Assembly: GCF_902506145.1 (NCBI RefSeq)
Contig: NZ_LR733519.1
Location: forward strand, 1,480,158-1,544,157
Length of the DNA stretch: 64,000 bases
Origin: Burkholderia sp. 8Y
Lineage (GTDB): Bacteria; Pseudomonadota; Gammaproteobacteria; Burkholderiales; Burkholderiaceae
Direction of reading: 5' to 3'
Both the position numbers and the translations under genes were made by a program. Positions 9,201-17,762 of the stretch are shown here, piece after piece. Below the pieces are notes generated by a model that was not told the DNA's origin, searched no databases, and saw only the letters and a program-made list of their open reading frames with translations. Positions within the stretch are counted from its first letter, which is position 1. Every line of letters starts with the position of its first letter.

Positions 9201-12200
9201 CCCGTGCGATCTGCCGGTACGGCACCGCTATCTCGAAACTGGTGCGGTTGTTCTGGGTGGCCGCGAAATCCAGAGCAACGTCGGCCTCCTCCAGCAGCTC
9301 CCTCAGTGGCAGCGCAGCGGGCAGGCCGTTGATCAGCACCGAGTTCAGATTGAACGCGGCGAACGCGAGTTCGCCGGATTCTGCCCCGGCCTGAAAGCCC
9401 TGCTTCAATAGCGGCAGGCCATCGCGCAGCGGTGCTTTCCAGTGATGCACCAGCACCCCGTACACCTCTTGCGTGCGGCATTGCTCGGCGCGATCGCCAA
9501 AGCGCATGGCCATCGCCAGCGCCAGTTTGCCGAACGCATATCCGACGTCGTATTGACCGGTCAGCGTGTTGTAGATGCCGCCATAGAACACATAGGCGAA
9601 GGCAGAATAAATAGACGGGCCATGCATCAACGACAGATTTACCGCGCGGCTGACGAGAAACGTCAAGACCGGCGCGCCGCTGAAGTAGGCCGGCGCACCG
9701 AGCAGCGACAACAGACGCATGCTGGCGCGAATATCCGCGTCCTCCACGTCGGATTCGCTGACCAGCCCCTCGATGTCGCGGCCGCCCAGGTTGCGCATGA
9801 CCGCGGCCACCTCGGCCTCGATTGCTTCGGCCTGCCCCTCCAGCGGCCATTCGAGCCCGAATACCGATAAACCCTCGCGCCCCCAATGCAGCGCGCGCTG
9901 CCAGTCACTGGCAACGGTTGCTGCCAGCACGCGCAACCCATACAACTCCGCCTTGGCTGCGCGGGAAGGCGCATGGTGCAAAGCCGTTTCGACCAGTGCT
10001 TCCGCGGTGGCGTGCTCGCCCACGAGGTAGGCGCTTTCGGCCAGTTCCCGGTAAATCGTGAATGTCAGAGCCGATTCACTGGCCCAGGTCTTCTCATCGA
10101 GCAGGCGTCTCGCAACCGACAAATACTCAAAAGCCGCGCGATAAGCGGCCGACTCCTTGGCCTTGCGGCCTGCGGCAAGATTGAGCCCGACCAGCCGGGC
10201 GCGCTCGGCGGCGTCGACAACGCGCGATTCGCCCAGGTTGAACTGATCGACGATCTCGAACAGGTTGGCGTCGAGGTGATCGCCCGCACGGTCGAGCAGC
10301 CGCCGGCCGATCGAATGGTGCAGGGTCTGACGGTCGGCCTCGCTGAGCAAGCCATAAGCCGCTTGCTGCACTCGGTCGTGCGAGAACCGCAGCGCGGCGG
10401 GTGCCAACGGAGTCTGGTTATCCGGCGCACGCGGCGGCAATGCGGCACGCTCCTGAACCAGCAGCCCATCTTCGATCGCCGGCCAGAGCTGCACGTCCAA
10501 TGCGGTGCGGGACAGGTCGGTCAGCTCGCCGAGCGTGCCGAGATCGAAGCGATGCCCGATGCACGCTGCGGTTTCCAGTAGGCGCTTGGCGTGCGGCGGC
10601 AGCCGGCCGATCGCGAGCACCATCACGTCGAGCACGTTGTCCGACAACGGCGCGTGCTCGATTTCCGCTTCATTCCAGCGCCAGCGGCGCGCGTCGGCGT
10701 CGAAGCGGATCAGGCCCTGCGCATGCATCAGATGCAGCAGTTGCCGCACGAAAAAGGGATTGCCCGCCGACTTGCTGATGAGCACATCGACCAGGCTGCC
10801 CAGTCGCGCCGGGTCTTCCGCCACGGTGTCGGCAACCAGTTGCGCGATGGCGTTCGCGCGCAGCGGCTCGAGATGGACCGTATGGATGTCGGAATTGGCG
10901 TCGCGCAATGCGTCGAGCGAAAGCGTCAACGGATGCGAGCGGCCCACCTCGCCATCACGGTAGGCGCCGATGATCAGCAGATAGTGGCTCGCCACGTCGC
11001 TGGCGCACTGGACGATCAGTTGGAGTGAGGCGGCATCGACCCACTGCAAGTCGTCGAGGAACAGCACCAACGGATGATCGGCTTGCGCGAACACGCGCAG
11101 AAACCGCCGAATCAGCAATTGGAAGCGATTGATCGACTCGACCGGGCCGACATCCGGCACCTCGGGCTGCGGCCCCAGCACGCGCTCGAGTTCCGGCACG
11201 AGCAGGACCAGCAGTTGCCCATTGGGCGCTACCGCTTCTGCGATGCGCGCTCGCCATGCGTCGAGCATCGCGTCGGATTCGGTGAGCAGCTGCCGCACGA
11301 GGCTTCTGAACGCCTGCGCCAAGCCCGAGAACGGCACGCTGCGCTGCAACTGGTCGAATTTGCCGGCGGCGTAGTAGCCATGCACATCCTCGACCGACGC
11401 GCCCAGCCGATCCACCAGCGCAGACTTGCCGATCCCCGGCGCGCCGGTGACGAGCATCAGCTCGCGGCCTCCCGCGCAGGTTCGCGAAAGCGCGGCGCTC
11501 AGCGATCGCAGCTCGTCGTCACGACCGTAGAGCTGATCGCGAATCGTCAGCGCACGCGGCACCTCATGCACGGCGAGTTGAAACGGCTCGATCGAGCCGG
11601 CGCTCGCCCATTGCCGGTTTGCTTCAAGCAAATCCGCGGCCAGCGCCTCGGCGGTTTGATATCGATCGCTCGGCTCCTTTTCGAGCAGGCGCATCGCGAT
11701 GCGCGACAGCGCGATCGGCACTTCGGGGCTCACCTCGTGAGGAGGACGCGCCAGGCGTGCGATCTGCGCGTGCGCCAGCGCGACCGGGTCGCGTTCGATG
11801 AAGGGCGGTGAGCCCGTCAACATTTCATAGAACGTGGCGCCCAGCGAGTAGAGGTCTGCGCGGATATCGACCGATCGCCCCGTGCGACCCGTCTGCTCCG
11901 GCGACATGTACGCAAGGGTGCCTGCCAACTCGCTCGGGTTAACGCTGTCCGGCGCCAGCGGCAGCGTCGGCAAGCTCGTCGCCAGCGTGAAATCGCATAG
12001 CGTAGCCAGCCCGGTGAGCGGGTTCCACACGATGTTTCCGGGATGGATGTCGCCGTGAAGAATGCGAAGGCCGTGCAGAAGCGATACTGCTTCGGCGAGC
12101 TGCGCCGCGATGGTCAGAAACAGGGTGATCGAGCACGGCGTCGTTCGAAGCGCGTGGGCAAGGCTGGTGCCGCCGAGGTCCTCCATCACGAGGCCGATGC

Positions 12201-12450
12201 CCGATCCGGTTTCGACACGCGCGAGTAATCTGACGACGCCCGGCAGATGGAGACCGCGCAACATCTCGTGCTCATGGTCCAGCGGGTCGGCTGCCCGCGC
12301 GCTGGGCGTCGCATTCACCTTGACGACCACGGCCTGACCGGGGCGATTGTCGCGATACAACGCGTGCCGTGTGCCGGAATGAATGAGCTCGAATTGCGAC
12401 AGGTCTGCGTAGCGGCCTGGCGTCGCGATGAAGCCACCAGCGTTTTGCAT
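6295..12450 (-). CDS. trifunctional protein kinase / AAA ATPase / hybrid histidine kinase, 2051 residues
   Basis: The domain order is clear. A serine/threonine-kinase-like domain covers residues 1-290, with VVVK at 41-44 and HGDIHPGN around Asp134; the usual DFG reads DFT at 153-155. An AAA-type ATPase spans about 305-600 (Walker A GAPGIGKS near 340). A long helical, TPR-like region runs to about 1290. One GAF domain lies at about 1306-1470 and a second GAF-like domain at about 1519-1684. A coiled segment separates the GAF domains. The histidine kinase has its phosphorylation site at His1702 (AHELRNPL) and then an ATPase domain (LGIGLSVVKRLI). The receiver at the end has phospho-acceptor Asp1986. 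Proteins of this build are cytoplasmic sensors that merge Ser/Thr-kinase and two-component signalling. The target is not encoded next door. The gene stands alone and its start at 12450 fits the kinase fold. Confidence 0.93.
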   Translation of the reverse strand: MQNAGGFIATPGRYADLSQFELIHSGTRHALYRDNRPGQAVVVKVNATPSARAADPLDHEHEMLRGLHLPGVVRLLARVETGSGIGLVMEDLGGTSLAHALRTTPCSITLFLTIAAQLAEAVSLLHGLRILHGDIHPGNIVWNPLTGLATLCDFTLATSLPTLPLAPDSVNPSELAGTLAYMSPEQTGRTGRSVDIRADLYSLGATFYEMLTGSPPFIERDPVALAHAQIARLARPPHEVSPEVPIALSRIAMRLLEKEPSDRYQTAEALAADLLEANRQWASAGSIEPFQLAVHEVPRALTIRDQLYGRDDELRSLSAALSRTCAGGRELMLVTGAPGIGKSALVDRLGASVEDVHGYYAAGKFDQLQRSVPFSGLAQAFRSLVRQLLTESDAMLDAWRARIAEAVAPNGQLLVLLVPELERVLGPQPEVPDVGPVESINRFQLLIRRFLRVFAQADHPLVLFLDDLQWVDAASLQLIVQCASDVASHYLLIIGAYRDGEVGRSHPLTLSLDALRDANSDIHTVHLEPLRANAIAQLVADTVAEDPARLGSLVDVLISKSAGNPFFVRQLLHLMHAQGLIRFDADARRWRWNEAEIEHAPLSDNVLDVMVLAIGRLPPHAKRLLETAACIGHRFDLGTLGELTDLSRTALDVQLWPAIEDGLLVQERAALPPRAPDNQTPLAPAALRFSHDRVQQAAYGLLSEADRQTLHHSIGRRLLDRAGDHLDANLFEIVDQFNLGESRVVDAAERARLVGLNLAAGRKAKESAAYRAAFEYLSVARRLLDEKTWASESALTFTIYRELAESAYLVGEHATAEALVETALHHAPSRAAKAELYGLRVLAATVASDWQRALHWGREGLSVFGLEWPLEGQAEAIEAEVAAVMRNLGGRDIEGLVSESDVEDADIRASMRLLSLLGAPAYFSGAPVLTFLVSRAVNLSLMHGPSIYSAFAYVFYGGIYNTLTGQYDVGYAFGKLALAMAMRFGDRAEQCRTQEVYGVLVHHWKAPLRDGLPLLKQGFQAGAESGELAFAAFNLNSVLINGLPAALPLRELLEEADVALDFAATQNNRTSFEIAVPYRQIARALTGATARPDSFDDATFDEARFLTDAAGHATALGHFWVMRLQLAYLMGDYRHASRCSVEAEMRIATGILGMITSAEHVFYTALTLAATASAPVDEGAPSLTSLRGLHAKLANWARYCPQNFAHKATLVGAEIARVERRRDEASTLYRRAIAEAGRQCFVQDEALAHELRAKFLLSEDEPAFAAVHARLALDRYRRWGATEKVRALEAAFPEASGGEPLTARLPNSLDQMALIKASQAISSETTPERLFEQILRVVIEVAGAQRGVLALVRHGALTVHAQIEIAGEVSLSLVEVPLEQCAQVSSAMLHYVHRTSDFLLLSDARASGLFVRDPVVQRRQIRSVLCVPLMKRSSLVGLIYLENNAMAGAFAEELVEVGKVLAAQAVISLENCSLLKKMQELTGDLEERVAVRTRQLTDEIAARDKAETAVKIAEGRQALLLRLSDALRSLDDPDAMRQAAMRLLGEHSGWAHTFHFKAERDADGQLAQVTEHGYSSDPARVEINRAYALDDADDEWMRALARGELIAIADIETSPRIGEAQRASYRGLGVAALMLVPAASEAGAVMGIGAHDTRPHAWSADDADLMREVAARTSVACERARAEAALRQADRQKDDFLAMLAHELRNPLASISNASELLARTTHAGGTRVDALSALLKRQTRQLSRLVDDLLDLSRISRGRITLEETTLEVGELVQQAVETVQSFVQEKAHRLLVAKPTYGLYVHGDKTRLVQAISNVLHNAAKYTDRGGEIYLEIIDSEQEIGIKVRDSGVGIPADIIPALFDMFVQSERTLDRSQGGLGIGLSVVKRLIDMHHGSVQAASSGIGQGATFTIRLPRVAAPQAASDSALSDSGSPGQRILIVDDNVDAADSLAMLLELDGHSVRTAYGALEALEAVEQSKPDILFLDIGLPAMDGYEVARRLRTQPENGSIRLVAVTGYGQKEDRERALASGFDDHLVKPVRPESLRLVVAQ

Positions 12451-13152
12451 TGCGGTCCCTCTGATGCGGCGCTCTGCGAGCCCTCGGCGCGGCGAGTGAA
12501 TAAACCCTACAGCTTGGGGCGAGCCATCGTTTTGGCGGCCTGCCGACGGGCGGGAGCCTCTTAGATCGATGGCATTTTTGGCCGGCAGGCCATTTTGCAG
12601 CCGGGATTGTACCGCCTGCGCATGTCACGCACTCGATGATAAGACGCTCGGAAAGGGTGAGCGAAGGGGCGTGCGCGATGATGTTGGTTCCGGCTCGAAC
12701 GGCTGGTTTCCCGCAGATTCAACAGAGCCGGACGCTATCGAAAAGGCCCTCTCGACGGAGGTGGCTTGGGCGGCGAAGAACATTACGCCGAGCACGATGT
12801 ACGGACGGTCGCCAAACCTGCGAACACCGGACTCGGCGAGTGCATCCTGCTCGAAGCGTCCGGAGCACAACGCAAGCGTCGGCAGCACGATCAGATTCAG
12901 CGCCGAGGGGCTAACGCGCGAACGGGCTATGTTCGCGAGATCGCGGCGTTGTCGTGCTGTTTCGGGAAGAAGCTGGACGTCGGAGGCGAGCACGCTGACA
13001 TAGCTTTTCGACGTCGGTTCGCGCGGGCTCGTGGTCACGAAGGGCTGATCGGCGCGGAGTCGTGTTTGCACTGTCCGGAATGCGTAGGTTCGCCGCGACA
13101 GGCAGACGAGTTGCCTCGCCTCGTGTCGCTCGTCCGGCCTGAACCTCGGTGC
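12451..13152. other. 700-base gap upstream of the large kinase gene
   Basis: No gene is supported here. A 148-codon minus-strand frame (12625-13071, GTG start) is the longest candidate, but it has no recognisable domain and no ribosome site. A plus-strand frame over the same bases is no better. The part next to 12450 should hold the promoter of the kinase gene. Confidence 0.5.
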
Positions 13153-14007
13153 CTAGTGTACGGACTCGCCGCCGTGCGGAGGACCGCCATGTTGAGGCGG
13201 CGGGCCTTGTCGCTGCGGCAGTGCGCCGCCGGCCTGCGGAGGCGGTTCGACATGCATCGGCACGGCGGCGGCTTGCGGCGGAGGACTTCCGTGCGTCGGC
13301 ATTCCGCCGGGCTGCGGCGGAGGCACGACATGCATCGGCGCGTCGCCGGCTTGCGGCGGAGGACTTCCCTGCATCGGTGCGGCGCCCGCTTGAGGCGGCG
13401 GTCCACCACGCATCGGCGCACCGCCGGCCTGCTGCGGCGGACTTCCCTGCATCGGCACAGCGCCCGGCTGCGGATGCGGTTCACGAGCCGCCTGCGGCGG
13501 CCTGCCCTGTATGTGCCCCGGTCCCGCGCCTCTGGAAGGCGGCAGCTCGCCGCGCGGCGGGCGGCCATCCTGCGGCGGCGGCGCACCATACGTCGGCGGC
13601 GGATGGTGCGCCCAATGCGGCTCGTCCCGATACCACGAGCGATTCCGGTAGTAGCTTCCCCAGTAATTGCCTATTGCGAACGTGACGATCGGCACGCCGA
13701 TCACGGTGCCATAGGTCAAGACCGGGACGCTGCTGCCCTGATAGGGGAACGCGAGGCTGCCGCCATCGGCCCAGCCGCGCAAGTCGGGCGCTGCCACGTC
13801 GCACCAGGTGTATCCGTCGACACAGCCAACGACAGTGACCGTCACGCCCGCCGGCACTTCCGCGACGGTCGGGTAATCGTCGCCGGGCCCCGCGTAGATC
13901 ACCACGGGCGCGCTGGTATAAGCGACCGACTGCGCGATCGCCGTCGCAGGCACGGCCGATACCGCAACCGCGCCCAACAGTGCAGCATGAAAGAACCGTT
14001 CGGCCAT
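13153..14007 (-). CDS. secreted SH3-like protein with a proline/glutamine-rich 13-residue repeat tail
   Basis: This 284-residue protein starts at the ATG at 14007, which has GGGGA seven bases upstream; an earlier in-frame ATG lacks one. A signal peptide (residues 1-25, ending ATAIAQ) precedes a bacterial SH3 domain of about 65 residues (PVVIYAGPGDDYPTVAEVPAG, then CDVAAPDLRGWADG). A short hydrophobic YGTVIGVPIVTFAIGNYWG segment follows, typical of this Burkholderiales family. From about residue 175 the chain is low-complexity, with roughly six copies of a 13-residue unit of the form PPPQAGxAPMxGS. The SH3 fold often binds peptidoglycan or protein in the cell envelope. The repeat tail is probably an extended spacer. 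The function is otherwise unknown. Confidence 0.75.
   Translation of the reverse strand: MAERFFHAALLGAVAVSAVPATAIAQSVAYTSAPVVIYAGPGDDYPTVAEVPAGVTVTVVGCVDGYTWCDVAAPDLRGWADGGSLAFPYQGSSVPVLTYGTVIGVPIVTFAIGNYWGSYYRNRSWYRDEPHWAHHPPPTYGAPPPQDGRPPRGELPPSRGAGPGHIQGRPPQAAREPHPQPGAVPMQGSPPQQAGGAPMRGGPPPQAGAAPMQGSPPPQAGDAPMHVVPPPQPGGMPTHGSPPPQAAAVPMHVEPPPQAGGALPQRQGPPPQHGGPPHGGESVH
13170..13470 (-). repeat. 39-bp tandem repeats coding the PPPQAG tail
   Basis: About six imperfect 39-bp units encode the 13-residue units of the secreted SH3-like protein. Each unit begins with PPPQ or PPQQ. All copies preserve the reading frame, so gain or loss of units would only change the tail length. Confidence 0.7.
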
Positions 14008-14136
14008 CGCATCCCCGCAAAAGATTCCGTAAGCATCTGCCGCGAGCCGCCGTCTTGCGAAGAGGCCGCAGCGTTGCATGGAACGCTACCGCAATTTGAA
14101 TGCCGTCCTCCCTTGCGGGCCGCCCGTCACTCGCCG

Positions 14137-14700
14137 TCAGCCCTGCTTCTGCTCCGTCATGAACTTACCCGCCGGCGCAGTCGCGTTCTTCTGACGTCGC
14201 GCCACGCCGTCGATGCCGCCATCGACCGCCCATTCGGCGAACACGGTCGGACCGGGTTCAAAATCGCGCGGCTGCCAGTCGGGCGTCAGTTGATCTTCGT
14301 CCGCGTAGTATTCGATCAGACCGCCCGCCGGATTCTTGAAGTACCAGAAATACGCCGACGACACCGGATGCCGTCCCGGCCCGAGTTGCGTTTCCCAGCC
14401 ACATCGGCTGATAAGCAGGCCGCCGCCGAAGACTTCATGGATATCGCGCACGGTAAAGGCGACGTGGTTCAGGCCGCGTTTGCCCGTGGGCAATTGCAGC
14501 AGGAACACATCGTGATGGCCGCCGTGCGGGGCGCATCGCATGAAAGCGCCGCGTTCCGGGTACCGGTCGGACATCTCGAAGCCGAGACGCTCCTCGTAGA
14601 AGCGTTGGTGCTCCGCGAGACAGTTCGTGAAGAACACGACAAGCCCCACTTCCACCGGCTCCGCATGGTCGTACACGGGACTCGGCGTGTCGACGGGCAG
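14137..14700 (-). pseudogene. VOC / extradiol-dioxygenase-like protein, 5' half deleted
   Basis: The minus-strand frame ends at 14137 with a well-conserved VOC (vicinal oxygen chelate) domain. Landmarks are FYEERLGFEMSDRYPERG, the HHDVFLLQ metal-site region, GLNHVAFTVRDIHEVFGGG and NPAGGLIEYYADEDQLTPDW. Family members of about 300 residues carry two such domains and cleave or rearrange aromatic-type substrates with a divalent metal. Here recognisable sequence starts at about 14700 (TPSPVYDHA) and the whole first domain is missing. The open frame continues upstream to 15108 but as arginine-rich antisense of another gene remnant. No convincing start lies at the boundary. I infer a 5'-truncated pseudogene created by a deletion that also truncated the adjacent IclR gene. 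Confidence 0.7.
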
Positions 14701-14736
14701 CGTCTGCCCCCACACGTTGGAGGGCGAGCCCTTCAC

Positions 14737-14904
14737 GTCGATGGCGCGCTTGCCGCGCCGATCGTGTCCGCCGATGGCCGCGTGCTCGCGGCGTTGAGCG
14801 TCGCCGGGCCATCGCAGATGTTCTCGCACGAGTCGCAACGCTCGCGAATCGTGGCGGATCAGGCGATCTCCGCTGCGCAACAGATATCGAGGCTCGTGAT
14901 GTGA
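14737..14904 (+). pseudogene. C-terminal remnant of an IclR-family regulator
   Basis: The last 55 codons before the TGA at 14902-14904 read DGALAAPIVSADGRVLAALS and then VAGPSQMFSHE, ending AAQQISRLVM. This is the characteristic end of the IclR effector-binding domain (the ALAAPI..RVLAALSVAGP block plus the final helix). Nothing upstream in the frame resembles an IclR helix-turn-helix. The fragment begins within about 40 bases of the truncated end of the divergent dioxygenase. It is therefore the other side of the same deletion. The original regulator was probably divergent from the dioxygenase it controlled. Confidence 0.65.
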
Positions 14905-15288
14905 CGGCTCGCGGCGACGCTTGGACACCGCACGTCGATTAGCGTCGTGACCAGGCTGCGGCGAACGAACGTCGATTCTGGCTCCGTCGAGTCGCAGGGT
15001 CCCGCTGCGCCGCGCGCCGAACCTCGTCATCGGTGCGAAGTGCATTCGTCGCCGCTGCGGCATTTGACGATACCGTACGCAGCGTGTGACGCCTCTTTCG
15101 AGCTGCACGGTGAACCATTGAATTCATAATGCGATTCACCCGGCGCGGGCTCGTCGGAAAACCGGGCCGCTCGCACTGTTGTTGTCGACCCGTTCTGATT
15201 GCACAATATGTCAGCAAGCTCCGGCGCACGCCTTGCACGGCGCCGGGGGCTTGCTTACCTCATGCTGTGCAGCCACCGCAGAAGGCGT
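14905..15288. other. gap between the IclR remnant and the oxidoreductase gene
   Basis: About 380 bases with no supported gene. It presumably contains the promoter of the downstream oxidoreductase. I saw no distinct operator or hairpin. Confidence 0.5.
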
Positions 15289-16530
15289 ATGCAAAATACA
15301 TTCGACGTCGTGGTCCTCGGTGGCGGCATCGTCGGGATATCGGTCGCCCTGCATCTTCAGAAGCGCGGCGTGGCTGTGGCGCTCGTCGACAAAAAGCCGC
15401 CGGGCAACGAGACTTCGCTCGGCAACGCGGGACTCATTCAACGCGAAGGCGTTTATCCCTATGCGCTCCCGCGCGACGTGCGCTCACTCGCCCGCTATGC
15501 CACGAACCGCGCGCTGGACGTGCGCTACCATCCGCGCGCGCTTCCGGGCTTCCTGCCGTTTCTTTACCGCTACTGGCACCACTCGCGGGCCGACCGTCAT
15601 GCGACGATCGCGCGGTCCTACGCGACCTTGATCGAGCATTGCGTGACCGAGCACCGCGCGCTCATCGAGGAATGCGGCGCGGCGGCGCTGGTGCGCCCCG
15701 GTGGCTGGACGAAGGTCTACCGGACTCAGGCCGCGCTGGATGCGGCCATCGAGGAAGCGCGCATATGGAAGGCCGAGTTCGGAGTCGCCTTCGATGCGCT
15801 CGATCCCGACGGTCTGCACCTTGCCGAGCCTGCGCTCGGTCGCAAGCTCGTCGGCGCGGTGCGTCACGTTTCGGCCGAGTCCGTCAACGATCCGAATGCG
15901 CTCGTTACCGCGTACGGGCGCCGATTCGAAGAACTCGGTGGCCGCGTCTTGCTGGGCGATGCAACGACGCTCGAGCCCGGCTGGCGCGTGCGCGTGCAGG
16001 ACGGCGCCATCGAAGCGAAGTCGGTGGTGGTCGCGCTCGGGCCGTGGTCGGCTGAGCTTGCGCAGAAGTTCGGCTATCGGCTGCCGCTGCAGGTCAAGCG
16101 CGGCTACCACATGCACTATGCGACGCAGGACGGTGCGCGCCTGAACTTGCCTGTCCTCGACGCAGAAGCGGGCTATGTCATCACGCCGATGACTCGCGGC
16201 ATCCGCCTGACGACGGGCGTCGAGCTGGGCGCGCGCGACGCCCCGCCGACGCCCGTGCAACTCGAAGCGGTCGAGCCGCTGGCGCGCGAAGTCTTTCCGC
16301 TCGGGGAACGGATTGACGCCGAGCCGTGGCTGGGTCGCCGCCCCTGCACGCCGGACATGATGCCGGTGATCGGCCCGGCGCCCCGTCACGACGGACTCTG
16401 GTTCGCATTCGGTCACGCGCACCACGGGTTGACGCTTGGCCCGGTGACCGGGCGGCTGATCGCGGAACTGATGACGGGCATTGCTCCGTTCGTCAATCCA
16501 GGGGCTTTTTTGCCGAGCCGGTTCTTATAG
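15289..16530 (+). CDS. FAD-dependent DAO-family oxidoreductase (D-amino-acid dehydrogenase DadA-like)
   Basis: This 413-residue protein begins with an FAD-binding Rossmann fingerprint (FDVVVLGGGIVGISVALHL, residues 4-22), followed by the acidic end of beta2 (LVDKKPPG). The substrate domain follows, and a conserved C-terminal block (GRRPCTPDMMPVIGPA, then FGHAHHGLTLGPVTGRLIAEL) matches DadA and related deaminating dehydrogenases. It would oxidise an amino acid or amine, passing electrons to FAD and a quinone or oxygen. I chose the ATG at 15289 because GAAGGC lies just before it and the fold starts four residues in; upstream in-frame starts add only arginine-rich sequence. The gene stands alone and its exact substrate is not visible. 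Confidence 0.87.
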   Translation: MQNTFDVVVLGGGIVGISVALHLQKRGVAVALVDKKPPGNETSLGNAGLIQREGVYPYALPRDVRSLARYATNRALDVRYHPRALPGFLPFLYRYWHHSRADRHATIARSYATLIEHCVTEHRALIEECGAAALVRPGGWTKVYRTQAALDAAIEEARIWKAEFGVAFDALDPDGLHLAEPALGRKLVGAVRHVSAESVNDPNALVTAYGRRFEELGGRVLLGDATTLEPGWRVRVQDGAIEAKSVVVALGPWSAELAQKFGYRLPLQVKRGYHMHYATQDGARLNLPVLDAEAGYVITPMTRGIRLTTGVELGARDAPPTPVQLEAVEPLAREVFPLGERIDAEPWLGRRPCTPDMMPVIGPAPRHDGLWFAFGHAHHGLTLGPVTGRLIAELMTGIAPFVNPGAFLPSRFL

Positions 16531-16564
16531 AACGTGAGAGGTGGCGGCGGGAATCGATTCTGAC

Positions 16565-16852
16565 CTAGCGTCGTGCGACCGCATCGGCGGATTTCTTTGC
16601 GGTGAGACCGCCACTCTCGAGTTGCCAGTCGGGTTGCGGCGGATCGCGCTCATCGACGTCGGCCATGCCGTATTCGATCGCGTAGCGCCTCGCCTGCAAT
16701 GCACATGGGAACTGACCGAGCGCGCCGCTGGCACGCAGTCCACCCGAAGGAGTCCTGACGATGACCATCGCAGTATGGAAGCCTCCGGCGTCTTCGACGG
16801 CGATTGCCGTCAGGGCGAAACCCTTATACAGCACTTCTGGATCGCTATTCAT
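16565..16852 (-). CDS. small conserved-type protein of unknown function (95 residues)
   Basis: This compact acidic protein reads as one globular domain (DPEVLYKGFALTAIAVEDAG, then an antiparallel-looking FHTAMVIVRTPSG, then a helix with FPCALQARRYAIEYGMADVD). The ATG at 16852 is preceded by GAGGGAG at good spacing, which supports real translation and argues against the in-frame start 39 bases upstream. It resembles short single-domain proteins of unknown function found in Burkholderiales, perhaps the DUF6566 group, but I cannot confirm the family. It converges on the oxidoreductase gene with a 34-base gap. No function is proposed. Confidence 0.6.
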   Translation of the reverse strand: MNSDPEVLYKGFALTAIAVEDAGGFHTAMVIVRTPSGGLRASGALGQFPCALQARRYAIEYGMADVDERDPPQPDWQLESGGLTAKKSADAVARR

Positions 16853-17477
16853 TGCCGCTCCCTCGATGAATGCGTCGTATGTTTGTCCCAAATGTTAGAA
16901 GGGTTTTCCGGTAACTCATACCTTCGTTTTCCCTGACTTAAGTCGAATTTCCAGTCAGTTGGTCGGTTCTTGGGCCCGTTATTGCATTCTGCAAACGAAC
17001 GTTCGACCGATGGGCCGTCGCGTTTCATAGCTGAGTTGTGCATGTATCGTGACGCGTCTTCTGGCCTGACAGTCGATGCAATCGCGCGCATGACTTCTTC
17101 TCGTTTCCGAAGAAATACGATTAGGTTCGCGATCCTCAATATATACGTTTTAATCGCGCAAAAACGCGCTCAAAAGGCGGAGTGAGGCGCGCGACGCGAC
17201 CTCGCCCACGTTTCTGGAGCGAAACGCTCGCATTACAATGGCAAGCTCGCAGCCCGCGCCACGCACGAGACTACCTTCGCCGCCCGGAATCCCGATGAGC
17301 ACGCAGCGTTGCGCATTGCGAGCAACGCGTTGTTGACGACTGACGCCATTCGCCTCAGGACGGCTGCACGCCAGGTCATTCGCTAACCTCGCAAAAAGCA
17401 GTTGTTTCACTTGCGTGTGCAAGCCGCCAACGCACTCGGCGTTTTATCTTCGGCGCAAAACCAAAAAAGAACCGACG
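16853..17477. other. relatively AT-rich gap of about 620 bases
   Basis: The stretch from about 16900 to 17180 is clearly lower in GC than the coding DNA around it. It separates two divergent small genes, so both promoters should be here. Open frames in it (up to 96 codons) have no recognisable sequence or ribosome site. Confidence 0.5.
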
Positions 17478-17762
17478 ATGACCGTATCGGACTCTGACAT
17501 CGAACGTTGCATGCTGAGCCTGCTTAGTCAGCGCGCGGAAACTGCCTCCATTTGCCCGTCGGACGTCGCACGCACGCTGCTCGGCGACGAACAGGCATGG
17601 CGCGCACTGATGCCTGCGGTCAGGCAGGTCGCCGCCCGTCTGGCGGGCGAGGAAGTCATCGCGATCACACAGCGCGGCAATACGTTGGATCCGCATCGGT
17701 TGGCCCGAGGCCCGATCCGGTTGCGGCGGGGAGTGAGATTCCTTACGCGCCAGCCGACATGA
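17478..17762 (+). CDS. DUF3253 domain protein
   Basis: This 94-residue protein matches the DUF3253 pattern end to end: an N-terminal helix, the CPSDVARTLLGDEQAWRALM motif, PAVRQVAARLAGEEVIAITQ and the closing RLARGPIRLRRG. The fold is expected to be a winged-helix-like domain, but the biochemical role of the family is unknown. The ATG at 17478 begins the conserved part; an upstream in-frame ATG would add 21 unrelated residues. The gene appears monocistronic. Confidence 0.75.
   Translation: MTVSDSDIERCMLSLLSQRAETASICPSDVARTLLGDEQAWRALMPAVRQVAARLAGEEVIAITQRGNTLDPHRLARGPIRLRRGVRFLTRQPT

Noticed and set aside
12625..13071. A 148-codon minus-strand gene upstream of the large kinase
   Set aside because: GTG start without a ribosome site, no recognisable domain, and an equally open plus-strand frame over it.
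12766..14904. A 712-codon plus-strand frame
   Set aside because: Most of it is the antisense of the SH3 and dioxygenase genes. Only the last 55 codons (IclR tail) are meaningful and are listed.
14701..15108. N-terminal extension of the VOC protein in the same frame
   Set aside because: The sequence is Arg/His-rich, matches the antisense of the IclR remnant and has no dioxygenase features.
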